This document shows, in pieces, positions 1 through 7,865 of a stretch of DNA of 21,201 bases. Numbering within the stretch: position 1 is the first letter of the stretch; each line of letters starts with the position of its first letter. The stretch spans positions 1 through 21,201 of the forward strand of contig PDSZ01000042.1 in the NCBI GenBank assembly GCA_002748705.1. The letters are read 5' to 3'. This DNA comes from Candidatus Fermentibacterota bacterium. GTDB lineage: Bacteria; Fermentibacterota; Fermentibacteria; Fermentibacterales; Fermentibacteraceae. The translations under genes and the position numbers were made by a program. The notes under the pieces were generated by a model. That model had not been told where the DNA came from and did not search any database. It worked only from the letters and a program-made list of their open reading frames with translations.

Positions 1-351
1 TCTCAGTATCCTCGCGCTGTGAAGTGCTTTTCAGAAGACCTTGATGCCTGTCTGACTCACCTGAAGTTCCCAGAGAAACACAGGAAGCTGATCAGAACTG
101 GCAACCTGATCGAGAGAGCCTTTGGAGAGCAGAAACGGCGCACCAAGGTCATACCGAGATTCTTCGATGAGAAAAGCTGTCTAAAGCTGGCTTATGGAAG
201 CCTGATACGGACTGCTGAGAGATTCAGGAGGGTTAAGATAACCCTGTTGGACATACAGAGACTGGAAACCATGAGAAGAGAAAGAGGACTCGCACCGGAA
301 CCTACGCTGGATTACAAGCTGGGAAGGGAGGTGAGGAAGTCTGCTGCGTAG
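1..351 (+). mobile_element. IS256/Mutator-type transposase, C-terminal part
   Basis: The frame is open from the window edge, so the true start lies upstream; the GTG at 19 is an internal valine codon. The roughly 116 visible residues match the C-terminal end of Mutator/IS256 transposases: a YPRAV segment followed by a region rich in acidic and aromatic residues, then the hallmark NLIERAFGEQKRRTKVI (about residues 35-51) and a run of basic residues to the stop. The enzyme cuts and joins IS ends by DDE chemistry; the catalytic residues cannot be assigned in this part. The sequence just after the stop (about 352-390) reads like the right end of such an element, but its inverted repeat cannot be confirmed without the left end. 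Family assignment is firm; activity is unknown. Confidence 0.88.
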
Positions 352-637
352 TCAGACCACTTTTACACCACTCTGGGGACTTGACCCCATCATGAACAAT
401 CATTTGTTCATCTCTTTCCGTGGTTCACTGTTTTTGTGCATATGTTTTTTATACACAGCCGAAGACTCTGCCGAACCGGTTGTTCACAGATGAAGAAATT
501 TCGATCCTGCGAAGGATCATATGTAAGGTTTATGATGCAATGAACTACTTGGTCATTCACCTTATTCAGTTCTGAAACACACTTCTGCCTGGCGGTTTTC
601 CTGACAATATCTCTGACTCTCTTTTTCAGTGGCCGGC
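352..637. other. Intergenic stretch after the IS, no convincing gene
   Basis: Just after the transposase stop is the probable IS right end, including GGGG-N6-CCCC at about 374-387. The rest is open in short frames on both strands. A plus frame (about 391-576) ends in coding-like sequence (FTDEEISILRRIICKVYDAM) but has no good start, and a minus frame of 87 codons has no recognisable domain or ribosome site. I read this as decayed sequence between an IS and the duplicated gene tail. Confidence 0.5.
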
Positions 638-774
638 AAAACGGGCGGCCAGAAAGGACCGCCTGTTCCACTGTAGCTTGACTGATTCTACAGGTGTATA
701 CCCATTGTCGGCAGCCAGTGGTAAAGAAGGAACTGTATACGACCGATAAGAAGGCTTATACGCCCTATCACAGT
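638..774. repeat. Direct repeat copy 1: duplicated gene tail plus terminator
   Basis: This block aligns without gaps to 777-913 at a constant offset of 139 bases. About 18 positions of 137 differ when counted by eye. It carries the last 28-29 codons, the stop and the terminator hairpin of the membrane-protein gene that ends at 827. Confidence 0.85.
688..774 (-). pseudogene. Orphan C-terminal remnant of a paralogous membrane protein
   Basis: Read on the minus strand, copy 1 encodes a 28-residue tail (TVIGRISLLIGRIQFLLYHW then LPTMGIHL) and a TAG stop, with no upstream gene attached. Against the live tail it has only two replacements (Met to Ile, Asp to His); the other base differences in the coding part fall at silent positions. 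That pattern shows the copy diverged while it was still under protein-level selection. It is therefore more likely the end of a former second gene or a recombined homologue than a recent slip duplication. Confidence 0.7.
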
Positions 775-776
775 GC

Positions 777-913
777 AAAACAGGCGGCCCTGAAGGACCG
801 CCCGTTTCGCTACAGCTTGACTGATTCTACAGGTGTATGCCCATGGTTGGCAGCCAGTCGTAAAGCAGGAACTGTATACGACCGATAAGCAGACTTATAC
901 GACCCATCACAGT
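777..913. repeat. Direct repeat copy 2: functional gene tail plus terminator
   Basis: This is the partner of 638-774 and abuts it in head-to-tail orientation. Its upper part is the 3' end of the live membrane-protein gene; its lower part is that gene's terminator hairpin. Homology stops sharply after CACAGT in both copies, which marks the junction. Confidence 0.85.
778..807 (-). terminator. Rho-independent terminator of the DUF6754 module
   Basis: On the minus strand, about 20 bases after the stop at 827, AAACGGGCGGTCC pairs with GGGCCGCCTGTTT around a TTCA loop. This gives a 13-bp GC-rich stem with two wobble pairs, and a T run follows at once. A matching hairpin with one mismatch sits in the duplicate at about 639-667. 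It marks the end of the long minus-strand gene series. Confidence 0.82.
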
Positions 914-1471
914 AAAGCCGAAGGTTGCTCCGAAACCTATCATGATAATCCAGATACCCAGCTTTGAACCGCTTCCGAAGAACGGGCCTTTGTGGGGCTT
1001 GCTGAAGAAGAAGTAGATGAGGGCGGCAAGGGTTCCGAGAACCATTATGATGTTTCCAACTACAACATCCCAGGGGACGCCTGCCTCGTAGAGAGGGATC
1101 AGTGTTGCCTCAAGCTGTCTGAGAACCTGAGCCTTCATTGACAGAGGGAAACCGAGACCCATGCTGGCGCCCATGAGGAATGCCATGGGATAGCGGCTGA
1201 GCCAGGCTATATTAGAAAAGAACCTGGTTATGTAGAGCAACCCGAGAATTGCAGGTATAAGAAGTACCCAGGCTCCCTGCTCCCCGTTGGAAAGCGGAGT
1301 TATCAGCCTTGGCATGAGAACCTGTGTCCATATGATGGCGATACCGTAACCTGAGGAGATTCCGATAACAAGATGCTCTGCCAGACGGTAGAGGGGATTC
1401 TCCCTGTAGAGGAAAGAGTAGATGCCGATGGTGAATATCGCTGCTACCCAGAGTCCGATTGTCTCAGTCAT
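827..1471 (-). CDS. Hypothetical multi-pass membrane protein, last gene of DUF6754 module
   Basis: A 214-residue protein with about six predicted membrane segments (near residues 5-22, 30-52, 66-86, 93-113, 135-155 and 169-195), short loops and no soluble domain. I recognise no enzymatic or transport motif. It should sit in the inner membrane. The ATG at 1471 has a clear AAGGAGG six bases upstream, and only 3 bases separate it from the stop of the preceding gene, so the two are surely co-transcribed and probably coupled. Its 3' end and terminator are duplicated next door at 638-774. By context it is an integral subunit of a complex with the next three upstream genes; that is inference from synteny. 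Confidence 0.85.
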   Translation of the reverse strand: MTETIGLWVAAIFTIGIYSFLYRENPLYRLAEHLVIGISSGYGIAIIWTQVLMPRLITPLSNGEQGAWVLLIPAILGLLYITRFFSNIAWLSRYPMAFLMGASMGLGFPLSMKAQVLRQLEATLIPLYEAGVPWDVVVGNIIMVLGTLAALIYFFFSKPHKGPFFGSGSKLGIWIIMIGFGATFGFTVMGRISLLIGRIQFLLYDWLPTMGIHL

Positions 1472-1474
1472 GGC

Positions 1475-2467
1475 CTACCTCCTTCCCTTCAGTTTGGTTT
1501 TTTTGTTGAATCCGCCTGCGAAGAAAGCGATGTTACCGAGAATCACAAGCAGAATGATTACTATGTGAGCAATTGACTGCACATCCATGCCGATGAATGC
1601 AGTTCCCGGTTCAGAGGCATAACCGTTTTTCAGAAGAAGCACCTCATACTCTGCTGCGCCTCTCAGACCGCCCATCTGACCGATGGTCTGACCGGACTGG
1701 ATATAGATGTAGTAGTCGGTTGCCATAACAGCTGTCACACCGAATGCAACAGGAAGCCCTATCTTCTCACGGCCGTATGTAACCCACCATGTGCATGCTC
1801 CTGAACCTGCAATTGTAAAGGCAAGGTCAACTTCTCTGAGACTCTTGTGCTCCTGATACATGGGCATTTCCTCGAGAGGGTTGCCCATTACATCCTCAGG
1901 ATACTGAGAAGATATGGAGTTGGACATTCCGAGAATTACCAGGCTCATGTAAGGCAGGTAACCCAGGAAAGCGATATCTCTTCCTTCAAACGCCCATCCT
2001 CTGGCATTCTCTGGAAGTGTGTTTCCTGCAGCTTCCCACGCAGCCTGTATTTCATCTCTGTCGGTTATTCCCTCTGCTCTGATCTCTGCCCACTCATCGA
2101 AACTTACATACTTGAAGTAATCATCTGAACTCTCATCGGTGAGTTCCTCTATGGCCATTGCAGCAAGCCCCTGGCCGAGGGGAGTGGCAGCTGTGATGAA
2201 AACCGGGATATTTCTGGCCAGCGAATGCCTGAGAATTGCAACTCCCATAGGCTGGTTCTCAGCTGCAGTGCCCGGATCGAAGTCAAATGAGACGAAAACA
2301 GCATTTTCAGGCCCCATGGATTCCATGTAGTCATAGATGCTTACCACTTCCTGAGAAGGAAGGATAGGCAGCCCCAGAGGGGTAAAGAAAGGCACAATGC
2401 ATACGATACCGATCAGGAGGAATATCCACCTTCTGTCAAGGTTGAGCATTTTTTCCCAGATATTCAT
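1475..2467 (-). CDS. Hypothetical membrane protein with large extracytoplasmic domain
   Basis: A 330-residue protein. One membrane segment lies near residues 14-33, followed by a domain of about 130 residues rich in acidic residues, placed outside the cytoplasm on simple topology grounds. Further hydrophobic segments lie near 168-190, 215-245 and 298-320. The soluble part alternates strands and helices (SIYDYMESMG, AVFVSFDFDPG, IPVFITAATPLGQGL), which suggests an alpha/beta fold that could bind a ligand. A loop with GQMGGLRGAAEYE (about residues 263-275) precedes the last segment and looks conserved in style. A GGGGG ribosome site lies close to the ATG. It sits between two other membrane genes with gaps of 3 and 9 bases. 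I do not recognise a named family and assign no function. Confidence 0.83.
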   Translation of the reverse strand: MNIWEKMLNLDRRWIFLLIGIVCIVPFFTPLGLPILPSQEVVSIYDYMESMGPENAVFVSFDFDPGTAAENQPMGVAILRHSLARNIPVFITAATPLGQGLAAMAIEELTDESSDDYFKYVSFDEWAEIRAEGITDRDEIQAAWEAAGNTLPENARGWAFEGRDIAFLGYLPYMSLVILGMSNSISSQYPEDVMGNPLEEMPMYQEHKSLREVDLAFTIAGSGACTWWVTYGREKIGLPVAFGVTAVMATDYYIYIQSGQTIGQMGGLRGAAEYEVLLLKNGYASEPGTAFIGMDVQSIAHIVIILLVILGNIAFFAGGFNKKTKLKGRR

Positions 2468-2476
2468 ATGTCCCCC

Positions 2477-3145
2477 CTAATCGCCGGCTCCGCCGAGCCA
2501 GTTACGCTCGACGCCAAAGATGATCTTGAGCTGGGTAGCAAGCATTCCGAAACCGACTCCGAGGGCTATAGCCCTCTTTGCGGCGGTGTTTGGATACCTG
2601 AGTATCCAAAGACCGATCTTCGGGAACCAGCTGCCGATAAGCTCGCCGATGGGAACCTGACCGAGCATAACTATCACTGCCGCTATGAGAAGCACAGTAG
2701 CCAGAGCTGATTTAGCCCTGAATGCTCTGAAAGCGGCGCTTGCGATGTAGAATGCCAGGAGGCTGAACATTGTTGACTGAATTGGAACCTGAATGTTCAT
2801 GTATGCGAAGTCAAATACTCCCTGTGTTGTTCTCTCGCCGCCCATGCTCTGAAGCATGCCTCCGCCGATGGATTCAGGCAAAACGAGAGCAAAGAACGGT
2901 ACAGCGTAAAGCGGTATGAGAACAGCCCAGCTGTACTGCCAGTTCTTTGCTTTCCGCCTGATCTTGTGGGAATGAAGACGGGTCAGACTCCCTACACCGA
3001 GCACCATGGCAAAGGCTCCCACAAGGGGCACCCATTCGGTGTAGTAGTCGAACAGTGTCTGCGAATGCTGGTGGGGAATGAAATACTGTATCATGAACAG
3101 TATTCCGCCCACCATGACTATCGCAAGAGGAATGGATCTTTTCAT
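2477..3145 (-). CDS. Hypothetical six-pass membrane protein
   Basis: A 222-residue protein with about six predicted membrane segments (near residues 4-22, 38-55, 70-90, 122-142, 147-166 and 193-212) and a basic loop (HSHKIRRKAK) after the second. The first segment, a short polar stretch and the second look like a hairpin across the membrane. No catalytic or transport motif is visible. The ATG has GGAGAGG five bases upstream. The gene starts 22 bases after the stop of the DUF6754 gene and ends 9 bases before the next start, so all four genes form one transcription unit. A structural subunit of a membrane complex is the simplest reading, but this rests only on context. Confidence 0.83.
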   Translation of the reverse strand: MKRSIPLAIVMVGGILFMIQYFIPHQHSQTLFDYYTEWVPLVGAFAMVLGVGSLTRLHSHKIRRKAKNWQYSWAVLIPLYAVPFFALVLPESIGGGMLQSMGGERTTQGVFDFAYMNIQVPIQSTMFSLLAFYIASAAFRAFRAKSALATVLLIAAVIVMLGQVPIGELIGSWFPKIGLWILRYPNTAAKRAIALGVGFGMLATQLKIIFGVERNWLGGAGD

Positions 3146-3167
3146 TTAGTCCTCTCCTTCCGGTGGG

Positions 3168-4487
3168 CTAGTCCACTATGGCCATGGTTACAACATTCTT
3201 CAGCCAGGCAAGTGTTTCGGTGCCGGCAACAAGGTCTGTCAGCGAAAGCAGGATACCGAGAGTAATAATTACCATAATTATGCCCTTGCAGGCATCCTGA
3301 CCCTTGATAGACCCAAGTTGCTTGGGTTCACGGCCAAGATATGCGCTTGCAGCGTAAAGTTCCTCTCCAATCAGTGTGTAGTCACATGTGGTGATAAAGA
3401 AGGGAAGCTGCGTAACAGCATCTGTTCCGGCTATCTGAATGGCTCCTGAGAGAGAGCCTGTTTCAGCAAGAATGAGAGACTCTGCCCAGAACATACCCAG
3501 GTAGAAGTTGGTTGCAGGCTTCTGCCTCATCATTATTCCGTTAACGCCGGCAACAAAGGCGAACTGACTCTGTGTGAGGAAGAAAACACTGTCCTTGTCG
3601 AACGCATCAGGTCTTCCGGCTTCCAGATAGCCCTGTTTTACAGTTTCTTCGGCAATGGTGTACACAATCGGGTCACGGTTGGGCACCAGAAGAGGTGTCT
3701 GGTACTCTGCAACCTTCTTGGCCACACGGCCTAGAATGGTAAGACTGGCTATGGTTGCCACATCTTCAATGTAGGAGAGGCCCGGCACATAAAGAATAGG
3801 CTTGCCCATCTCTGTGGCACGGCCGATAGCCTCGTCAATGGCCTCAATACCTGCGATAGGTCTCAGGTACATCTGAACTCCACGCTGGGCTGCATGGAAG
3901 AAGAAGAGGATGAGAGCCAGAAAAATAAAGCACCCGACCAGAACCCTGACCTTGCCTGTGTGGAACCACTGACCTGAAGCGGTTTCCTGTGCAGCGACAA
4001 TCTCTCCGGGAACCTCTGCGCCCCCTGAGAAAACAGAAGCAATCTGATACTCGTACTGAACTCCAGGCTCCACAGGAAAGTCAGGATCGTAACCGTCCAC
4101 AAATGACACACCTTCATCTGCAGTAAGGGATCCTACAAGGAGAAGTTCTGCTTCTCCCTGTATTCTTCTGTAGATGTTGTAGCCGGCGAATTCATCGGCT
4201 GCTGGCTCTTCCCCGGGCTGAAATTCCAGCAGAAGGGCATCGCCTGCGTCGTTTGGCCAGTCGGTCACCACCAGTCCCGAAGGAGGGGCGTATGACTCCG
4301 GAACCCTGGCCGAAACCGCAGCAAAGCTGGAAGTCGGCGATTCCATGGAATCAGTGACCTGATCTTCCACAGCAGTTGCCTCTGCTTCCAGCGGAGTATC
4401 ACCTGGTGGAGTTGCCTCCTCCTGGGCGAATACCGTACCGGAAATAAGGAACAGCATCAGAAGAATGGCCGGAAATGTTCTGATCAT
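3168..4487 (-). CDS. DUF6754 membrane protein with fibronectin type III domain
   Basis: A 439-residue protein. An N-terminal signal sequence (about residues 1-21) leads into an acidic low-complexity linker (22-65), then a fibronectin type III-like domain (about 67-170; strands around GLVVTDWP, AGYNIYRR and QYEYQIASV). A membrane segment follows (about 178-200), then a cytoplasmic domain matching DUF6754 as I remember it (about 205-400; IAGLSIL-like TIASLTILGRVAKK, LLVPNRDPIVYTIAEE, PATNFYLGMFWAESLILAET, TTCDYTLIGEELYAASAYL) and a last membrane segment (about 402-422). The domain has no established function to my knowledge. The gene follows serA by 25 bases with a GAAAGG ribosome site and leads three more membrane genes. 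The extracytoplasmic FnIII domain may make contacts in the periplasm. The domain label is fairly sure; the function is open. Confidence 0.85.
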   Translation of the reverse strand: MIRTFPAILLMLFLISGTVFAQEEATPPGDTPLEAEATAVEDQVTDSMESPTSSFAAVSARVPESYAPPSGLVVTDWPNDAGDALLLEFQPGEEPAADEFAGYNIYRRIQGEAELLLVGSLTADEGVSFVDGYDPDFPVEPGVQYEYQIASVFSGGAEVPGEIVAAQETASGQWFHTGKVRVLVGCFIFLALILFFFHAAQRGVQMYLRPIAGIEAIDEAIGRATEMGKPILYVPGLSYIEDVATIASLTILGRVAKKVAEYQTPLLVPNRDPIVYTIAEETVKQGYLEAGRPDAFDKDSVFFLTQSQFAFVAGVNGIMMRQKPATNFYLGMFWAESLILAETGSLSGAIQIAGTDAVTQLPFFITTCDYTLIGEELYAASAYLGREPKQLGSIKGQDACKGIIMVIITLGILLSLTDLVAGTETLAWLKNVVTMAIVD

Positions 4488-4512
4488 ATTACAGCCTTTC
4501 GATCTGTTTCAA

Positions 4513-5427
4513 CTATTTGAAAAAGTCTACGATTATCTGTGCTACTTCTGCACCTACTCTGGTTGAAGCTCCATTGCTCTGGGCTCCCACATGAGGTGTG
4601 GCATAAACCCTGGGATGGGAGATGAGAGGGCAATTCTCAGAGGTTGAAGGCTCTGTTTCGAAAACATCCACGCCTGCTGCGTAGATCTTGCCGGATTCCA
4701 GGGCTTCCAGCATTGCTGTTTCGTTCACAGTGCCGCCTCTTGCACAGTTAACGACGATTACATTGTCCTTCATCATCTGGAATTGTGGCTTATCAAGAAT
4801 GTGGTGAGTGGCATCATTGTGAGGAATGTGAAGGCTGATTACAGTTGACTCTCTGCAGAGTTCATCAAGCCCCACCTTGCGGGCTCCGTCAAGGCTGGCT
4901 TCTTCAATGAAGGGATCGTAGAAGATGACATCCATATCGAATGCCTTTGCTCTCTTTGCCACCTCTCTTGCAATACGGCCGAAACCGATGAGACCAAGAG
5001 TCCCCTTCCAAAGCTCAAGCCCCTTGTACTGCTTCTTGTTCCACTGCCCCTGCTTCATGGTTCTGTCTGCAATGGGAATGTACCTGCAGCAGGCGAGCAT
5101 GTGACCGAGAGCAAGCTCGGCAACAGCAACAGAACTTGCGCTTGGAGTATTTCTTACTGCAATACCCCTTGCTTCAGCATCTTTCACATCAATGTTGTCA
5201 AGCCCTACACCGCCTCTGACAATGAGCTTCAGTGTGTCTTTGCAGTGCTCAAGGACAGGAACACGAACCTTGGTGGCGCTTCTGACCACCATGGCATCGT
5301 AGCCAGGCACAGTTTCCAGAAGAGCATCCTGATCCATGCCTGTTTTTACAGTAACTTCGTGACCGCCATCCCTGATGGCCTGAATCGCAGAATCGGCGAC
5401 AGCGTCGCAGATCAAAACCTTTGCCAC
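4513..5427 (-). CDS. serA: D-3-phosphoglycerate dehydrogenase, short form
   Basis: Oxidises 3-phosphoglycerate to 3-phosphohydroxypyruvate with NAD+, the first step of serine synthesis, in the cytoplasm. The 304 residues cover the catalytic and nucleotide-binding domains of the D-2-hydroxyacid dehydrogenase family. They include GLIGFGRIAREVA (Rossmann loop, about 145-157), the catalytic triad candidates Arg230 (NCARGG), Glu259 (VFETEP) and His279 (TPHVGA), and the substrate loop RGGVGLDNID (71-80). The C-terminal ACT or ASB regulatory domains of longer SerA proteins are absent, so serine feedback through ACT is unlikely. The start is a GTG at 5427 with GGAGG seven bases upstream; no ATG fits. 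The gene lies between transketolase and the DUF6754 gene. A different 2-hydroxyacid substrate is possible, but the motifs favour phosphoglycerate. Confidence 0.88.
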   Translation of the reverse strand: MAKVLICDAVADSAIQAIRDGGHEVTVKTGMDQDALLETVPGYDAMVVRSATKVRVPVLEHCKDTLKLIVRGGVGLDNIDVKDAEARGIAVRNTPSASSVAVAELALGHMLACCRYIPIADRTMKQGQWNKKQYKGLELWKGTLGLIGFGRIAREVAKRAKAFDMDVIFYDPFIEEASLDGARKVGLDELCRESTVISLHIPHNDATHHILDKPQFQMMKDNVIVVNCARGGTVNETAMLEALESGKIYAAGVDVFETEPSTSENCPLISHPRVYATPHVGAQSNGASTRVGAEVAQIIVDFFK

Positions 5428-5507
5428 TTTAAACCTCCGCTTTGCGGTTAAATTATTGTTATTTGATGGAGTTGCTCCAACCTGTGAAAGCTACCCCAAC
5501 CAGGCTC

Positions 5508-6431
5508 TCAAGTCAATGATTCCCGAACCTTTTCTACGATGTTTTTCGCAGTGAGTCCGCAGTCTTCCATGACTTCATCAGGAGTTCCGCTGCATCCGAA
5601 CCTGTCCTGAACACCCACCGGAATAACTCTTGTGTTTCCTCTCTGCCCGCAGTATTCAGTCACAGCACCGAAAAGGCCGCCTTTTATCTGGTGGTCTTCA
5701 GCTGTTACCAGAACACCTGAACCTGAAAGGAAGTCCAGCAGGTCAGTGTCAAGCGGCTTCACGCTCACCATGTCAGCAACAGATGTTTCTATGCCGTAAG
5801 CTGAAAGGCTCTCTGCAGCCTCAAGGGCTCTTGCAACCATGGAGCCTGCAGCAACTATTCCTGCATGTCTCCCTTCCCGCAGAAGGCAACCCCTGCCTGG
5901 CTTAACCGGTTTATCAGGTTCGTATATCTCAGGTACAGGGTTTCTGCCGTACCTTATGTATACAGGTCCATCTATCTCAAGAGATGCCTTTACAGCAGCG
6001 GCGGTCTGGTTGGCATCAGCTGGAACCAGAACTGTCATGTTCGGCATTACCCGCATGCAGGCAATATCCTCCAAGGCCTGATGGGTGGCTCCGTCAGGAC
6101 CTGTACCGGTTCCGCTGTGGGCACCGCCTATTCTCACAGGAAGATTCATGTTGCAGATGGAAGTTCTTATCTGGTCCAGGGCTCTGCCTACAGCGAAGGC
6201 AGCATAGGTGCTGTAAAACGGCATGAAACCTGTCAGTGCGAGCCCTGCGCAGTATTCAGCCATGTTCTGCTCTGCTATACCAAGGTTAAAAAACCTGTTC
6301 GGATACTTTTCCCTGAACCGTACCGTTCCTGTGGACCTGCTCACATCACCGTCTATGACAATTACACGATTATCAAAAGCCGCTGCTTCAAGAAGCCCCT
6401 GCACATAACCTTCTTTTGCCGGCTTCATCAT
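5508..6431 (-). CDS. tkt: Transketolase, C-terminal subunit
   Basis: The 307-residue second half of a two-subunit transketolase, containing the pyrimidine-binding and C-terminal domains. The glutamate that activates thiamine diphosphate is in LGIAEQNM (Glu54). HSGTGTGPDGATHQALED (about 105-122) and the VLVPADANQ segment (about 135-143) are typical of the family. With its partner it moves two-carbon ketol units between sugar phosphates in the non-oxidative pentose phosphate pathway. Its start overlaps the N-terminal subunit's stop by four bases (ATGA), which supports coupled translation in a fixed ratio. An 80-base gap separates it from serA. Split transketolases are common in archaea and many anaerobes. 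A deoxyxylulose-phosphate synthase is excluded by the split form and by the motifs. Confidence 0.93.
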   Translation of the reverse strand: MMKPAKEGYVQGLLEAAAFDNRVIVIDGDVSRSTGTVRFREKYPNRFFNLGIAEQNMAEYCAGLALTGFMPFYSTYAAFAVGRALDQIRTSICNMNLPVRIGGAHSGTGTGPDGATHQALEDIACMRVMPNMTVLVPADANQTAAAVKASLEIDGPVYIRYGRNPVPEIYEPDKPVKPGRGCLLREGRHAGIVAAGSMVARALEAAESLSAYGIETSVADMVSVKPLDTDLLDFLSGSGVLVTAEDHQIKGGLFGAVTEYCGQRGNTRVIPVGVQDRFGCSGTPDEVMEDCGLTAKNIVEKVRESLT

Positions 6432-7210
6432 GACAGTTCCTCCAGAGCCTTTTGCAGCTCATCACTGTCAGGTGCTCTGCCGTGCCAGAGGGCTCTGTTC
6501 TCCATGAATGAGACACCTTTCCCTTTCACAGTATGGGCAATCACAGCCAGCGGCCCTGCGTGATCAATATCAAAAGCTTTTTCAACAGATTCAATGCTGT
6601 GACCGTCACACAGGGCTACAGTCCATCCAAATGCTTTCCACTTACCGGCAATTGGCTCCACAGGCATCACATTCACCACTGAATCGTCAAGCTGAACCCT
6701 GTTGCAGTCAACGATTGCAAACAGGTTGGAGAGTTTTTGAGAAGCAGCGCTCATTGCAGATTCCCATACACTTCCCTCCTGAAGCTCACCGTCTCCAAGG
6801 ATGCAGAATACCCTTGACGGTCTGTTCTGCATTCTCAGACCGAGAGCCATTCCTGCTGCTATTCCAAGCCCCTGACCAAGGCTTCCAGTGGAACAGTCAA
6901 GCCCTGGAAGGCTCTGCATGTGCGGATGTCCCTCAAGCCCTGAACCGAATGACCTGAGATGGTTCAGCTTTTCTTCAGGGAAGAAACCTGCAGCTGCCAG
7001 AACAGCGTACAATGCAGGAGCGCCATGCCCTTTGGAAAGCACCAGACGATCCCTGTCAGGCCAGTCCGGTTCCTCCGGTCTGACATTCATAAAATCCCTG
7101 TAGAGAAAGGTGAGAATCTCAACAAGGGAAAGGCTTCCGCCTGGATGGCCGCTTCCGGCAGAGTGTATCATTTGCAGAATGGTCCTGCGGAGCGCCGCCG
7201 GATTGATCAT
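6428..7210 (-). CDS. tkt: Transketolase, N-terminal subunit
   Basis: The 260-residue first half of the split enzyme, carrying the diphosphate-binding domain. Visible family residues are SGHPGGSLS (20-28), LVLSKGHGAPALYAV (57-70) with a catalytic-site histidine, GSLGQGLGIAAGMALG (109-124), and the thiamine diphosphate/Mg2+ motif starting GDGELQEG (139-146) and ending at Asn170 (DCNRVQLDD). It works only with the C-terminal subunit encoded next. Its ATG shares one base with the transaldolase stop (TGATG), and its own stop overlaps the next start, so three sugar-phosphate genes are translationally chained. The length is normal for a split-form N subunit. The assignment is secure. Confidence 0.93.
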   Translation of the reverse strand: MINPAALRRTILQMIHSAGSGHPGGSLSLVEILTFLYRDFMNVRPEEPDWPDRDRLVLSKGHGAPALYAVLAAAGFFPEEKLNHLRSFGSGLEGHPHMQSLPGLDCSTGSLGQGLGIAAGMALGLRMQNRPSRVFCILGDGELQEGSVWESAMSAASQKLSNLFAIVDCNRVQLDDSVVNVMPVEPIAGKWKAFGWTVALCDGHSIESVEKAFDIDHAGPLAVIAHTVKGKGVSFMENRALWHGRAPDSDELQKALEELS

Positions 7211-7851
7211 CAGTTTCTGGACTCCCAGTCTTTTCTGAAAGATTCCAGCCCCTTGTCGGTAAGTGGATGCTTAACGCTCTTCTTTATAACCGCATACGGT
7301 ACTGTTGCAATGTGCGCCCCTGCCAGTGCAGCCTGGGTCACATGGTTGGGAGTTCTTATGGAAGCGGCGATTATTCTTGTGGTGAAACCGTGCCTGTCAA
7401 TAATTTCCGCAAGGTCTTCCACAACAGTCATTCCCTCTGAACCTGCGTCATCCAGTCTGCCTACGAAGGGGCTGACATAGGAAGCTCCGGCACTTGCTGC
7501 CAGAAAGCCCTGTCCTGAGGAAAAAACAAGGGTAACATTACATGGAATGCCTTCACTCTCAAGAACAGAACAGGCTCCTATTCCTGCAGGTGTGCAGGGA
7601 AGCTTGATGACAACATTTTCATGCCATTCAGACTTCTCACGGCCTTCCTGAATCATGCCCTCTTTGTCCTCACTTATAACCTCTGCGCTTACCGGGCCAT
7701 CCACTATGGAGCATATCTCCCTGATAACCTCCGGAAAGTCTCTTCCCTCCCTTGCAATAAGCGTTGGGTTTGTGGTAACGCCGGAAAGAACTCCCCAGCC
7801 TGCTATCTCCCTTATCTCTTCCACATTGGCAGTATCCAGATAGAGTTCCAT
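7210..7851 (-). CDS. fsa: FSA-type transaldolase / fructose-6-phosphate aldolase family
   Basis: A 213-residue (beta/alpha)8 class I aldolase of the short transaldolase family. The N-terminus [16 protein letters not shown] and [13 protein letters not shown] (24-36) are diagnostic. Lys83 in VVIKLPCT is the Schiff-base lysine, and SPFVGRLDD (126-134) is a further family motif. In many anaerobes this family does the transaldolase step linking sedoheptulose-7-phosphate and erythrose-4-phosphate; a minority of members act as fructose-6-phosphate aldolases, and sequence alone here does not decide. Placement directly before both transketolase subunits favours transaldolase. The ATG has GGAGG six bases upstream, and the gene begins 14 bases after the helicase gene. 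Confidence 0.9.
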   Translation of the reverse strand: MELYLDTANVEEIREIAGWGVLSGVTTNPTLIAREGRDFPEVIREICSIVDGPVSAEVISEDKEGMIQEGREKSEWHENVVIKLPCTPAGIGACSVLESEGIPCNVTLVFSSGQGFLAASAGASYVSPFVGRLDDAGSEGMTVVEDLAEIIDRHGFTTRIIAASIRTPNHVTQAALAGAHIATVPYAVIKKSVKHPLTDKGLESFRKDWESRN

Positions 7852-7865
7852 TACATGCCTCCTTT

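Noticed and set aside
408..671. Minus-strand open frame of 87 codons next to the IS
   Set aside because: No ribosome site, no recognisable domain, and it runs into the duplicated terminator; treated as chance.
694..888. Plus-strand open frame of 64 codons
   Set aside because: It lies antisense to the duplicated gene tails; its internal repeat simply reflects the 139-base duplication.
5460..5485. Small hairpin TGGAG/CTCCA between transketolase and serA as a terminator
   Set aside because: Only five base pairs and no T run follows on the minus strand.
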